A stretch of 64,000 nucleotides of DNA from Pristionchus mayeri. Taxonomy: Eukaryota; Nematoda; Chromadorea; Rhabditida; Neodiplogasteridae. The translations under genes and the position numbers were made by a program. Positions within the stretch are counted from its first letter, which is position 1. Every line of letters starts with the position of its first letter. The notes under the pieces were generated by a model. It did not search any database. It saw nothing but the letters and a program-made list of their open reading frames with translations, and was not told the DNA's origin. Shown piece after piece: positions 24,602 through 36,147 of the stretch. The stretch spans positions 42,806,907 through 42,870,906 of the forward strand of contig BTRK01000004.1 in the NCBI GenBank assembly GCA_036245805.1, read 5' to 3'.

Positions 24602-24801
24602 TGAGGGAGAAGCGATTACGATGGTATGGGCATATGAAGAGACGAGATCGAGATCACCCATGCCGGACGATCCAAGTATATCAACCACCAGGGAGACGGC
24701 CAGTTGGAAGACCGAAGATGACTTGGATGAGATGCATCCGACAAGATTTTGCAACAAAAGGGTTGACTGAGAGACACGCACTCAATCGTGATTTGTGGGG
24801 G
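24602..24801 (+). other. Unique spacer of P2, carrying the LINE B C-terminal coding region
   Basis: Encodes the zinc-knuckle-free C-terminal tail common in RTE-type ORFs (REKRLRWYGHMKRRD to RHALNRDLWG). It exists once, so the inverted duplication broke inside the LINE coding region. Reading into the right arm artificially adds LSQLLAQFRA and a stop at 24834. Confidence 0.8.
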
Positions 24802-27800
24802 CTTTCTCAATTATTGGCGCAATTCCGAGCTTAGCCCTCACTCTTTCATTTCTCGTTCGATCTCTCATTCGCACACGGCAAATCCACTGAGCCATCCTCA
24901 TTTCTGCCACACTCAATCGTTCTTCTAATGCAACCGTCATCGCCCAATTCTCGCTTCCATATATCATAGCTGGGCGGATAATCGTTCTATATGCCTTTCC
25001 TTTCAATCACATTCTTACTCTCTTATCATGTAAAATTCCTGCACATGCATGGAACCTCGCCCAGCCACACCATATTCTATTATTCACATCTCTTTCCGAT
25101 CCACCATTCTCGTCAATCATCGATCCTAGATACCGGAATTTATTCACTTTCTTTATCGGTTCTCCATTTACATCACTCATGGCTCCATTTCCTCCCTCAA
25201 TCGTCATAAATTCCGTACAGTCCCCAAGAACGGACTCGAGAACGACAATGAACAACAAGGGGCTTAAAGCGCTTCCTTGATGCACACCCTCTCTGATGGT
25301 AATGTCTTCTGTAGGACCAAATGGAGTTCTCACAAAAGCGGTTGCACCCTCGTACATCTCTTGAATCAACTGTACATATAATTCCGGTATTCCTTTGTCT
25401 CTCAGACTTCTCCATATCTGCCGCCTTGGCGTTCTATCGTATGCTTTCTCCAGATCTACAAACACTGCAGCCAGTCCTTGTCTGAACTCTGTATACCTTT
25501 CAACTAGCTGGCTCAATAGGAACATTGGCTCCGAGGTGGATGAGCCACGGACGAATCCGAATTGGGATGGATTGAGATCCATCAACTCTCTCAATCTTCT
25601 TTCCATGCATCTCTCAAGGATCTTCATCGAATGAGAGATCAAGTTGATTCCTCTATAATTCCCGCAGTCTCTGATATCTCCCTTCCCTTTGAATATCGTC
25701 ACTATCTCACTCCGGCGCCATTCCTCAGGCATCTTCATGTCTCTCAATATCCTATTAAACAATCTGGTAAGCCACCCAACTCCGGCCTCTCCTGCTGCCT
25801 TCCATGCATCAACCGGTATTTTATCAGGTCCATAAGCTTTCCCCCATGGGCATTTTCCTAGTGCCCATGTAACTTCTTCCAAGGACCATTCCAATATCTG
25901 CCGATCGATTCTATCGCCTTCTTCTAGCCGAGTTTGTGCCTTCTCAACATTCAAGAGTTCATCAAAGTATTCCTTCCATCTCTCTATCACTTCGGACTCC
26001 TTTCTCAGCACTGAACCATCTCGAGCATATACCATCTTCACCTCCCTCAAATCTTTCTTGGCTCGATCTCGACTCTTCGCAAGACGGTAGATGGCTTTCT
26101 CTCCCTCGGGTCTATCAAGCATTTCGTACAATTCATCGTACGCCTTCATCTTAGCTTCGTGGATTGCCCGTCCGCACACCAACTTCTTTTTCACGTATTC
26201 ATTCTTACTTTGTGCGTCCTTCCTTCTGAACCATTTCTGGAATGCCTTTCTCTTTTCCCTAGTCGCCACACGTACATTATCATCTTTCCAAAACCAAGAC
26301 TCTTGGTCATTTCTCCGCTTCCCTCTGGTAACACCAAGGACCATTTGAGCACATTTCAGAATTCTTCCTTTTGTCTCGATCCAAGCATCGTTGATATCCA
26401 TCTCATCGTCCAGCGGATCAATGCTGAGTGCCCCACTCACGATCATCTCCCGTTCAAGCTGATCTTTCACGTCTTCATCTTTCAGCTTCTACCATTTCAC
26501 CTTTCTATCCATCATTCCGTCATCTTCTATCATCACCTTCCCACGTAATCTCACATCGCAGATCACTGGTTTATGCTGAGGGGCAGTGTCCTCAGAAGGG
26601 ATTACTTTCACATCTCTCACCCTCCATCTGTCCTCTTTCTTTACGAGAATATAGTCAATCTGCGTCTTAGCACCACCCGAATATTAGGTCGCCAGATGAC
26701 TCTCTCGCTTCTCAAACATTGTATTCAGCACAACTAGGTCGTGGTGTTGCGCGAACTCCAACAGTCTGAGACCATCCACATTCTGTCTCCCGTATCCTTT
26801 TCCTCCATGTACACTCTGATCTCCGAAAAGCTCGGGACTTTTCCCCACGTGCCCATTCCAGTCTCCGACCAGTATCACCGTCTCATCCTGCCTCAGTTCA
26901 TCCAATAGATCTCCAAGTTTAGCATAAAACTCTTCTTTCATTCTCTTATCCAATCCTGACTGGGGGTGTATGCAGAAATTATGCAAATCATCTCTCCTTC
27001 GATATCCAATTTCACTTCGAGCAGTCTTTCGTTCACCCTTTTCACCTCAACCAAGCACTTGGAATACCGAGGGGACAGCACAACAGCAACTCCATTCCTC
27101 AATCCATCTCCTTCTCCGCACACAATCTGATATCCATTCACCCATCGGCTCTCATCCCCTCTCCATCGTATCTCTTGCAAACAAAGCACATCAATTCTCC
27201 TTCTCATCATCATATCTATGACCTCCAACATCCGTCCAGACAGGGTTCCAATATTCAACGTGCAAATCCGAGTGCACTCCTCCTTCTTCAATCTCATTAT
27301 CTCAGACACAGTCAAATTGCAGACAATAGTCTCTATTCGATCTCTGATCCTCTTTGTTGATCTCGGACAATGGCCAATTTGCCTGTCTCACTCCGTGCCT
27401 TTCAATCGAATGAGTGATGCAAATCGTGCCGACCTGTCTGGCATATTCTCTCGTATAGCTGATCTTTGATCTTCGATCTGGTCTATAATCTCTCAACTCT
27501 CGGTCTGAATACCGGGAGAAACCTCGGATAGGGCTGATCTCTGATCCCTCTCTTTCCGGGTGCGACCTCGGTTGGATCTGATCTTTTGATCTCAGGGCAC
27601 TTGGTTCTGGCCTCTCTCTTTCCGGGGGCGACCTCGGTTGGATCTGATCTTTTGATCTCAGGGCACTTGGTTCTGGCCTCTCTTTCCGGGTGCGACCTCG
27701 GTTGGATCTGATCTTTTGATCTCAGGGCACTTGGTTCTGGCCTCTCTTTCCGGGTGCGACCTCGGTTGGATCTGATCTTTTGATCTCAGGGCACTTGGTT

Positions 27801-28060
27801 CTGGCCTCTCTCTTTCCGGGTGCGACCTCGGTTGGATCTGATCTTTTGATCTCAGGGCACTTGGTTCTGGTCTCTCTCTGGTCTGGGATCTCATCTCCTT
27901 TTCGACTCAAACTGCAAACGAGGAACGGAACAAGAGGAAACGAGGATGAACTACCGAGACACAATAACAAGACTTGCTACACTGAGAGAACCAAAACAAC
28001 ACCACCTCAACCGAGTATCCGAGGACCGAGCACTGCTCACGAGTAGTAGCAACAGCTGGA
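24802..28060 (-). pseudogene. LINE B, right arm copy with longest intact RT frame
   Basis: The frame 26470-25007 (487 codons) covers the RT domain without interruption: KCPWGKAYGPDKIPVDAWK, GNYRGINLIS, FVDLEKAYDRTPRR (about residues 337-350), GVHQGSALSPLLF (about 395-407). It then jumps from VLESVLGDC directly to TEFMTI. The segment that should hold YADD is absent, so no catalysis is possible. The endonuclease portions lie at 27315-26938 and 26986-26684, and five 5' monomers at 27555-27880. It retains the 13 bp lost from the left copy, so it is closer to the ancestral state. Confidence 0.88.
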
Positions 28061-28358
28061 GACTAGACGAACTAGAAGGGCCGCCCCGTTGCGTGGACTG
28101 TCGCCCCCTCTCCCTCTCACTCGACGGAGCGCGGCGCGGAGCGACCGCTCGCGACGAGATGGGAAGTGGAAAGTCAACAAAATCAGTATATGCGAGAGTA
28201 TGGAGTAAACATTGTTCCACAACGATGAGAAAGGTTTCAGTGCACTGGAACGCTTGAATAGTCGCAGATAGCGTCCCTCTACAGTAGAATAACGGCCGAT
28301 CGGAAGGAAAACAAGGATACGATTTTGCGAGAAAGCTTCTGCAGCTTCAATCGTCCCT

Positions 28359-28757
28359 GTGCCGACGAGTGGAGTATCGACGAGAGGGAAAGGGAAGTGC
28401 AAAGGAAAAGGAGGGAAAGGGAAACCGAAGAGGCAGATCGAAGAGTTGATCGACGAACATGAACTTGAGGACATTGACGAAAATTTGATTTTCTCTGACG
28501 CAGGATATTTATCACAAGAAGATCTCATTGCCCGAGCTGTCAACGATTCTTTGACCACTTTCTTTGACCTCGATGTTCCAATTGCAATTTTCCAAGAAGA
28601 AGTATTCAAGCCGAACCTTATTCAGAACGCTCCCGATTTTGAATTTTATAATCCTGAAGACGATAATTCCGACCTATTTGATCCACCAACTCCTGACGAT
28701 GAGTCCAATTGTGAGCCAGAAGACGATTCTAATAACCATGGTTCCGAATTTTTCTAA
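28359..28757 (+). CDS. Acidic protein of unknown function, 132 residues or longer
   Basis: The frame is open upstream of the first ATG to about 28291 (RPIGRKTRIRF and following), so the listed start may be internal. The N-terminus is Gly/Lys-rich (residues about 8-28), followed by IEELIDEHELEDIDENL and a long Asp/Glu-rich tail (DFEFYNPEDDNSDLFDPP) ending SEFF. No domain recognised. It lies divergent from the LINE B 5' region. It could be a host gene fragment or an ORF of an unrecognised element. The left-arm copy is broken, so only this copy could be functional. Confidence 0.4.
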   Translation: MPTSGVSTRGKGKCKGKGGKGKPKRQIEELIDEHELEDIDENLIFSDAGYLSQEDLIARAVNDSLTTFFDLDVPIAIFQEEVFKPNLIQNAPDFEFYNPEDDNSDLFDPPTPDDESNCEPEDDSNNHGSEFF

Positions 28758-28889
28758 TACGGCTTCGTTAATACTCATAAATATTGTATTGCTTTCGAGC
28801 ACGGTAGTCAATGTATTATATAAATCGTATATGTGTTAAGGAAACTGTTTCAAAATTGTTCAAACATAGAAAAAAAATGTAATTGACAT

Positions 28890-29946
28890 GGAGGAATAAC
28901 GAGAAAAAAGTGGCAAAAGATGATGTCTCGGGCCGGATTCGAACCCTTGTCTGCGATTGAGTGTTAGAAAACAGGGGGGTGACAAACCGCAACGGATCGA
29001 CGTTCGCTGGAGATATGATCTATCAACTTGGGAGTTATTGCATTGTTATCAGTATACCCTCTACTACATCACCCTGATTAGATCATCTAACTGTGCGATC
29101 TGGAGTTTCACTCCACTTCCATGTATACCTCCGTGTATAGGTTCATGGTCCAAAATTGGGAATTTGCGTGGAAAATCATGGTTAGATAAATACAAAGCAC
29201 AGTGAACAACAAATATTCTAGTACCCCGATAAGAACTCTAACCCAGAAGCATGGACATTCTTTGGTTGCGGCGTTTTGTATTTATCTAACCATGAATTTC
29301 CAAGCAAATTCCCAATTTTGGACCATGAACCCCTATACACGGAGGTGGAGTGAAACTCCAGATCACACAGTTAGATGATCTAATCAGGGTGATGTAGTAG
29401 AGGGTGTACTGATAGCAATGCAGCAACTCCCAAGTTGATAGATCATATCTCCAGCGAACAGCGATCCGTTGCGGTTTTGTCGGTTGCGGTTTTGTCACCC
29501 CCCCCCCAGAAAACATGGAAAACGGAAGCTTTGGTGCCCGAAATGTTGTATTTTAAAATTTTTAATAGATGCAGAATTGAAAACTGAGTCGACACGACTC
29601 AAAATTAGCGAGTGCAAATTGCATCTTTGTAGATAGAAAAATCAAAAACCTTCTGAAAATGAACGTTTTAAGTCGTAAGTCAGTCATATGTGCATGAAAT
29701 TGGACGGTAAGCGAGATTTATGCAAAACTTTTGATACTCTTTCGAATGATGTATAACACATGTCCTCAAAATCACTTTTATTTTTCGACTTTGGTAGGTC
29801 AAAAAGTTGAGCTACCGTACTCCCGCTTAGGTGGAAGAGTACCCTACCCATAGGTGTTACCCTCCCAAAGTTTCAGCTCGATACTACCATTTTGAATCCT
29901 TGTGCCACCCCCCCCCTCTCTCATTCTTACAGAGAACCCGTTTTAA
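28890..29946. mobile_element. Half TTAA-type foldback element, P2 right arm copy
   Basis: Mirror of 19346-20400, ending in TTAA at 29943-29946. Its C-tract near 29908-29916 is 9 long against 15 G in the left arm. The B-box-like GGATTCGAACCC is at about 28934. Confidence 0.65.
28974..29507. mobile_element. Nested G-tract foldback element, P2 right arm copy
   Basis: Reverse-complement copy of 19791-20327 with the duplicated AGAAAACA at 28966-28973 and 29508-29515. The C-tract is 10 long against 12 G in the left arm, and one end has lost an A in the ACAAAACC motif. Confidence 0.75.
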
Positions 29947-31027
29947 CTACACCGCGAAAACCAGGCCATATCACACTCTGTCCCCTAAAAACGCAAATCT
30001 CGGCTGTAGTGTATAATTTCGCCGGTACCAAGTCATATGAGAACCAGGTCATATTGATTTAGAACCGTTCTAATTAGCGTTTTCCGCATAAAGTCAACCT
30101 GAAAAAAGCAATATCCGCGCAGCATAGATAAGTTGCTAGTTAAATATGTACTACGTTAACTTCTAGGATTTTGAGACAACTTTATGTTGCTTTGCAATGC
30201 AAGAGCATGCTTGGGATTCGGAGAAAACGACTGAAAGCATTAATGTTCACAATAACGATATAAAAAAATAGGTTTACAATGCATGAAACATCCGTGGTTG
30301 TTTTGTAAGGGTCGAATGAGAAATATTCGTTGATGGAATAACGAATGAGAGAGTGGGAGCAAATGTAGAAAAATGCCGTCGCAGGCTGCAATCATAATGA
30401 TACTAGGAACAGATGCAACAAATGTAATTTAACATTGAGCGAACGGGTGGTTGCCCGGTCTCTTCTATATTCCTTCTGATTGGAACACGCCTCGCGGGAT
30501 GAATCACATCAAACTGCAAGCGGTTGATTGCAACTGAAAAAAGTTGTTCTGCAAAGCTAAGTGCTCAAAGAGGGATTTGTGATAAAGTATTTTCATTCTG
30601 GCGTATCTATATCTCTCGCCGATCTGATGATTTGATGTGAATCATTTCTCATGATGTCACATCAGTTCGAATTTATCCCTATCTTAAGGAAAAAGTTAGA
30701 ATATAGAATGAATCAACCACCTACAATGGGGACAATAAGGAGGAAAAGTCGAGGGGCGAGCGCATTATTTCTCGTTCTCTCGGGTTACATGTAGTTGTTG
30801 CTAGACAATGTCGATAAAAACCGTTCTTGTAAAGTATTGCGTTATTTCGATTTGTGTATTTCAACCGCATACCTCGACTCAATAAATATTTTCTCAATCG
30901 ACAATAAGTGAGCGAATGTAGGTGATTTTTTGTAAATAATATTCGACCACACTTTTTAAAGTAACTATGTCATTTTTTTTCAGCGAAATCATGCTTTATC
31001 AATCGTGAATAAGTCAATCTGAAATTA

Positions 31028-31347
31028 TTAGGTTGTTCGGAAAGTTTATTTTATTTTTATCATGCCAATTCTTGTGGCATTCGACTTCAAATATCTTGTC
31101 AATGATATGTAAGGGCCTTGGCGGTGGAATACTACAGTATGTTCAAATCGAATCTCGGTCATATAGTAGGCTAGGAAAAATGTCAAAAGTTAGCATGTCA
31201 AAAGTTTTATTGCGGATAATTTGTGGTAGGGCAAGAGTTGATATTAATGATAACAGAGAAAAGCCAGGCTTTCAACCTTCGAGAGAGGCGAGAAATATCA
31301 ATATGTCACCATTTCGATGTTCAAATTTCGGCATAAATATTCTGAAC
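31028..31347. mobile_element. Mariner-like element, P2 right arm copy truncated by the gap
   Basis: Mirror of 17650-18264, starting TTAGGTTGTTCGGAAAG next to TA. About half is present before the N run. Confidence 0.7.
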
Positions 31348-31847
31348 NNNNNNNNNNNNNNNNNNNNNNNNNNNNNNNNNNNNNNNNNNNNNNNNNNNNN
31401 NNNNNNNNNNNNNNNNNNNNNNNNNNNNNNNNNNNNNNNNNNNNNNNNNNNNNNNNNNNNNNNNNNNNNNNNNNNNNNNNNNNNNNNNNNNNNNNNNNNN
31501 NNNNNNNNNNNNNNNNNNNNNNNNNNNNNNNNNNNNNNNNNNNNNNNNNNNNNNNNNNNNNNNNNNNNNNNNNNNNNNNNNNNNNNNNNNNNNNNNNNNN
31601 NNNNNNNNNNNNNNNNNNNNNNNNNNNNNNNNNNNNNNNNNNNNNNNNNNNNNNNNNNNNNNNNNNNNNNNNNNNNNNNNNNNNNNNNNNNNNNNNNNNN
31701 NNNNNNNNNNNNNNNNNNNNNNNNNNNNNNNNNNNNNNNNNNNNNNNNNNNNNNNNNNNNNNNNNNNNNNNNNNNNNNNNNNNNNNNNNNNNNNNNNNNN
31801 NNNNNNNNNNNNNNNNNNNNNNNNNNNNNNNNNNNNNNNNNNNNNNN
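31348..31847. other. Assembly gap of 500 N
   Basis: Exactly 500 N, which looks like a placeholder. By comparison with the left P2 arm, the missing sequence should correspond to about 15236-17945, roughly 2.7 kb. Frames crossing it are meaningless. Confidence 0.95.
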
Positions 31848-32360
31848 GTGACAATCTGCGATTCGAATTCGTCGATAGCGCCACCTATCTCGGAGGGAGA
31901 ATAGCTCTTCCCTTGGATCATTCCGACGAAATATAACACCGGATTCGATTAGGATGGCTGGCCTGGAGTAAGCTCTCGCACCTCCTATCTTCTCGAATTC
32001 TGTCCATCAAGATCAGGAGGAGAGTCTTCGAGAGCTGCATCACGGCTACAGTTCTCTATGGGTGTGAAGTATGGGCTCTGAGATCTAGAGAGAAGGAGAG
32101 GCTGAGAGTCACCCAGAGGAAGATGGAAAGGGGCCCTCAAGATCAGAAGAATGGGAGTGGAACAGTGGAGCCGTGCGACAACTGTCTGGACTCCAATAGG
32201 ACTCGTCCCCCCGGAAAGCCTTGCGCGCGATGGAGAGACGACCTATCCCGAGCTATTGGCAGCCATTGGTGGAGTGCAACTTATGAAGACTACCGACCTA
32301 TCATCTTCTGAGCGTTTCCGCCTGATATGATAAATTGATTGATTGATTGATTGATTCAGC
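31848..32360 (+). pseudogene. LINE A 3' end (right P2 arm) with tetranucleotide tail
   Basis: 31850-32130 matches 14955-15235 in reverse complement (NLRFEFVDSATYLGG, RIRLGWLAWSKL, LYGCEVWALRS). After 32130 it departs from the left copy, which continues as LINE coding sequence, so an internal deletion is likely here. It resumes with a typical RTE C-terminus (RWRDDLSRAIG) and ends in (ATTG)n/(TTGA)n at about 32334-32357. Short tandem repeats instead of poly-A are a hallmark of RTE elements. Confidence 0.82.
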
Positions 32361-32632
32361 CTTGAATGGATAGGAGAGGAGAGGCATGAATCACCCGAGC
32401 ACAATCATTGTGCCACAATGTGCTGAATATTAAGAAGAAGTGGAGAGGTGGGGGGGGGGGGGGAGAGTTTTCCCTCACTCTTCTTGAGTACGAGTGCGTG
32501 TTTACCGCTTTCGTTTTGTGTTCGGAATTTTGAGAGGAGTGTGAAGTGGATTGAGAGGGAGTTCAGCGACATCTGCCAGGAAGGACTGGGAACGTGTGAG
32601 AATGATAAGACGACGTTCCGCTTGAAAGAAGT

Positions 32633-32671
32633 ATCGATTCCCGTCTTCTGCAAGACAAGACGGGAATCGAT
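32633..32671. other. Perfect 15-bp hairpin
   Basis: ATCGATTCCCGTCTT, nine bases, then AAGACGGGAATCGAT. Too short for a miRNA precursor. It may be a terminator-like or recombination-prone hairpin. A 15-G run lies about 185 bp upstream, near 32450. Confidence 0.6.
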
Positions 32672-34614
32672 CCTCCTCTCAAGAATCGATCCTTATTTTT
32701 ATCATATGTGGAGGGACACGGAGGCAAATGAATGATTAGACAACCTTCAATGAAGATACAGCACGTAAAAAACTCGCGAAAATAAATGAACGAATCTGCT
32801 AAGGTGAGTTTTCATTCGTAAATTATGTGTTTCCGCACTGATCAGCATTTTATATATGGTTGTTTTCAGCGAAACAATCCTATCGTGAAGAAATCACACA
32901 TTCCAACGTCAAGGCGTATCGTTACCTTTACTATAGCCGAATTCGACGAATTTGATTGATCAATATTCATAAACTTTAGTGATGTCTTTACTTGATCGTT
33001 AAACGACACTCAGATTGTTTAAAAAACGAACTAAACGGCTCGTATTTTTGCAGATTGGCATATATTCATTCATTCACTCAATTGTTGTATTATTGGTGTT
33101 TTTGCCAATCAAACTTAGATGAACTGAGTTGCATGAATTCTAATGAATTTGAATATACTTATTTTGTTGCTTGATTTCTTATTAATCCTTATTGTAAACA
33201 AAATTTTGCAGATGCCATCACGCATAATCAATCGAAATTCGCATACGACCAATCGATTTTCATTTATTGTATGAATAGGTGGGGAAGGAAATTGAATCGC
33301 CCTAACACAATGGGCGGAAAAATTAGGGAACGAAGAGAGGAGGGAGGAATATGACTCATTCTTTCGGCACACTAGTGCGAACACCGCCTTCGTTTCTCAC
33401 ATTTCTAAACATATTATTATGTGTACTCGTCGATTTTCAATGTCGATTTTCATTCATTAATTGCCATGAAACAATTATTTGTTCAAAATTGCATTTTGCT
33501 TCAAGGTTGTTGGCAAATTTTCCTTCAGTTCCTTACATCGACTCACATTGCAAGTGATATTGTGATGAATTCGATACATGAAATTTGACTGCATATTCTA
33601 CATGAAAACATCGTTACATGGCATCCATATATACTGCAAAGGTCGTTTATCTTCCTCATTCCGAAGTTCTCGATAGCTGACGTTTTCTCGAGCAAATGGA
33701 AAAGGTCCGTCACTCGCACTGAAGTGGCATTGACTCGATTCACAGGGCTCAAAATAATAAGCGAGAAGGTGAGTTATTTTGTCACTATATGGCATGTATG
33801 AAGCACCTCATTTCAGATTGTCTTGCTTGGTTGTCAATTATGTTTTCATATATTTCAGGTCATGGTCGCCTTATATATATCATAATTTTTCTTTGAAACA
33901 AGTACAATTACTACATGAGCCTAACAAGAATCACAGTAATCGAAAAAAAACGAAATAATTATTAACTACTATTTAGAGTTATTATAACATCCGATAAATA
34001 ATTGTTTTAAACATACTTAACACGGACGAAATGTTGAATGAGCCATTGTTGTGAATAAGCCAGCATCCCAGACATGAATCGAATATACGTATTTCCACAG
34101 GCGGATCTACTGAAATTCACATACATCCAGAGCTGATTCACATTGCCAGGTTTAGGCTAGTTTGTGTTCCATTCTTACTCAGTAGACTAATTCGTGAAGT
34201 AGCATGATAAATTGGAAGGGGGGAAATGCCAACAGTGGAGTGATGTATTTCGACATCGATTACCTGGGAGGTAAAGGGAAGTGGGAAATGAATCGCCCAA
34301 AAACCCGTTCCATCGATCGATTTTTCAGATATCAACAATTTCATCTGATTCATTCAGCTCTCTCTATTCCTGCGTGCATGGAGGAATCACAACTATTTTA
34401 TTTCGTTTCTTTACTATATTTTTCCTTCACCGCTCTCACAATCTTGGACCTACTATACATATTTTATCTAACGAAATATAGCGCTTGTTGTTTTTGTTCA
34501 GTTAGCTAACGACGGTATTGATATATTGAGTAAATAGTAGATTACTAATGTACCGCGATTATTCTGCTTACGAGTCATCCGTCATTCGCATGCACTGAAC
34601 AACTGTTTTTTCAG

Positions 34615-34677
34615 CCGTATACTCCGACTCAATTGTATGCTTATGGAAAGTGAAGCTATCGGGTTCGGTTTTGCTAG
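34615..34677 (+). repeat. Exon-like block (copy D)
   Basis: TTTTTTCAG directly precedes 34615 and GTGAAC follows 34677. Frame 3 reads VYSDSIVCLWKVKLSGSVLL. It has the same start as the blocks at 43153 and 4031, but its length differs from theirs by a number that is not a multiple of three. Confidence 0.4.
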
Positions 34678-35689
34678 GTGAACAGAGGCTGATTTAATAA
34701 TGAGAGATGTAGGGATATAATTCGTTGATTTATCATTAAATAATTGCAGGTCAACACAAAGCGCTTACTCACAATCGTTTTGAGAATTGGAAGTACTCAT
34801 GAGTGGTTTATTGGATTAGATGATTCACGACTGTCAGGAAAGAGGATGCAGAGCATAGGAAGATAGGTATGTTATGAAGGGTAGACTAATGCATTAATAT
34901 CATATATGTAATCTCACACAGGGCCTTGTTCATGATCTACGATATAACGGAGGGAATTCCGACCGACTACGTCGCCGACGGCTTAGCACACTCCGCGGCC
35001 CGGCACTGTGGAGACTCAGCATTGGCATCGTTTAAAGTTTGATGAAGGCATGCGAAGTTGTGGACCTCGCAGAATAAAGGAGTTGGCTGGCTATTCTTGA
35101 AATGAGCATGGTCAAAGGGGGTCCGGTAAATATTCGAGTGACTCAGAGCAACCAGATGTATGATGGATGAATGAAAGGGAGTGGGGGGGGGGGGGAGTGG
35201 GAGCGGGAAGACCAGTCTGAACTTGTCGGTTTCAAATATAATTAGGAGTGTTTTCTACGACTACCTGGATTGTAAGATTCAGTGACAAGTAAGATTGGAG
35301 AGCGGGAATTAACATATCCCGAGATATGTGATTCATTCCGACATCGATTGTCGATGAGAAGGAAAGGGGAACGGGAAGTGAATCATCTCTCTGACCGTGC
35401 TCGTGCAAAACAATTCCTCGATCGATATTGCTTTACTTCTCCTTCTTTTCGATATTATTTTCTCCAAACTTGCTCATTAAATGTATTGTCGACGATCGAT
35501 GATAAATGAATCCCTCGCAATTCATATTCAAGTTTGACCATGCCCTTATAATTGTGTTCACACCACTTATCGTTCATCTATATTTCTCGATCATATATTG
35601 AAATTTTTGTGTATTGCAGTTGCCTGCATCGACTCTTTTTGACGATTTTCGTCGCAAGTATATGGCGAAACTAATATTCACCTAGTTAC

Positions 35690-35820
35690 TGGATCTAATC
35701 GGAGTGATGTTGTGGAGTACATACTGGTGGCAATGAAAGAACTTCCAAATTGGCAGATCGAATATCCGTAGAACCATAGAATGGTGATCCGTTGTGTTTT
35801 TACCCCCCCCCCCCCCCTCA
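35690..35820. mobile_element. Diverged half of a G-tract foldback element
   Basis: TTACTGGATCTAATCGGAGTGATG to GGTGATCCGTTGTGTTTTTA followed by about 15 C resembles one arm of the element at 19791-20327 (CCCTGATTAGATCATC, ATCCGTTGCGGTTTTGTC, C-tract). No partner half is seen nearby. Confidence 0.55.
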
Positions 35821-36147
35821 ATTAATAAAAAAAACTGCTACAACTTTGGGCAATCGGGCAAATTGAAGCGTTCTAAAGTGAACAATTCCATTGAAATTAC
35901 CAATGCGATGTACAATTATTCAAAAATGCAGGAGTACAGCAAAATAAACATCGTAGAAAACTGAATAAATCAGTATTCTATGTGTAAGTTGCTTCATTTC
36001 TAAGTCACGTTTATCATGAACATTTATCATACAACCATATCATTTTTATTGTCATTAAATTTTACAATCATGTTTATATTCAGTTGGGTAATTAAACACC
36101 CATTAAAAATGGGACTGTTGCCGCTTGGGTAACAACAGCACACCTTC

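Larger units (their letters stand above)
14955..32130. repeat. Giant palindrome P2 (arms 14955-24601 and 24802-32130, gap in right arm)
   Basis: Positions pair as 24601/24802 at the centre, 17946/31346 next to the N gap, and 15235/31850 to 14955/32130 beyond it. The unique spacer is 24602-24801. Arms differ by several small indels, unequal G-tracts, and 7 against 5 copies of a LINE 5' monomer. The sum of paired coordinates drops by 2207 across the N run, so the 500 N stand for roughly 2.7 kb, essentially the missing LINE A body. Confidence 0.92.
32700..36100. other. Gene-poor region with degenerate duplicated segments
   Basis: No convincing gene. Related words recur, such as GGGAARTGAATCRYC with CATCGATT at 34250-34300 and 35340-35385, suggesting old segmental duplication. 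It contains the exon-like block 34615-34677 and G/C tracts near 35185 and 35804. Confidence 0.5.

Noticed and set aside
31033..31939. Long frames across the N run
   Set aside because: They consist mainly of unknown residues from the assembly gap.
32633..32671. miRNA precursor
   Set aside because: Only 15 bp of stem with a 9-base loop, too short for a precursor, and no extended pairing.
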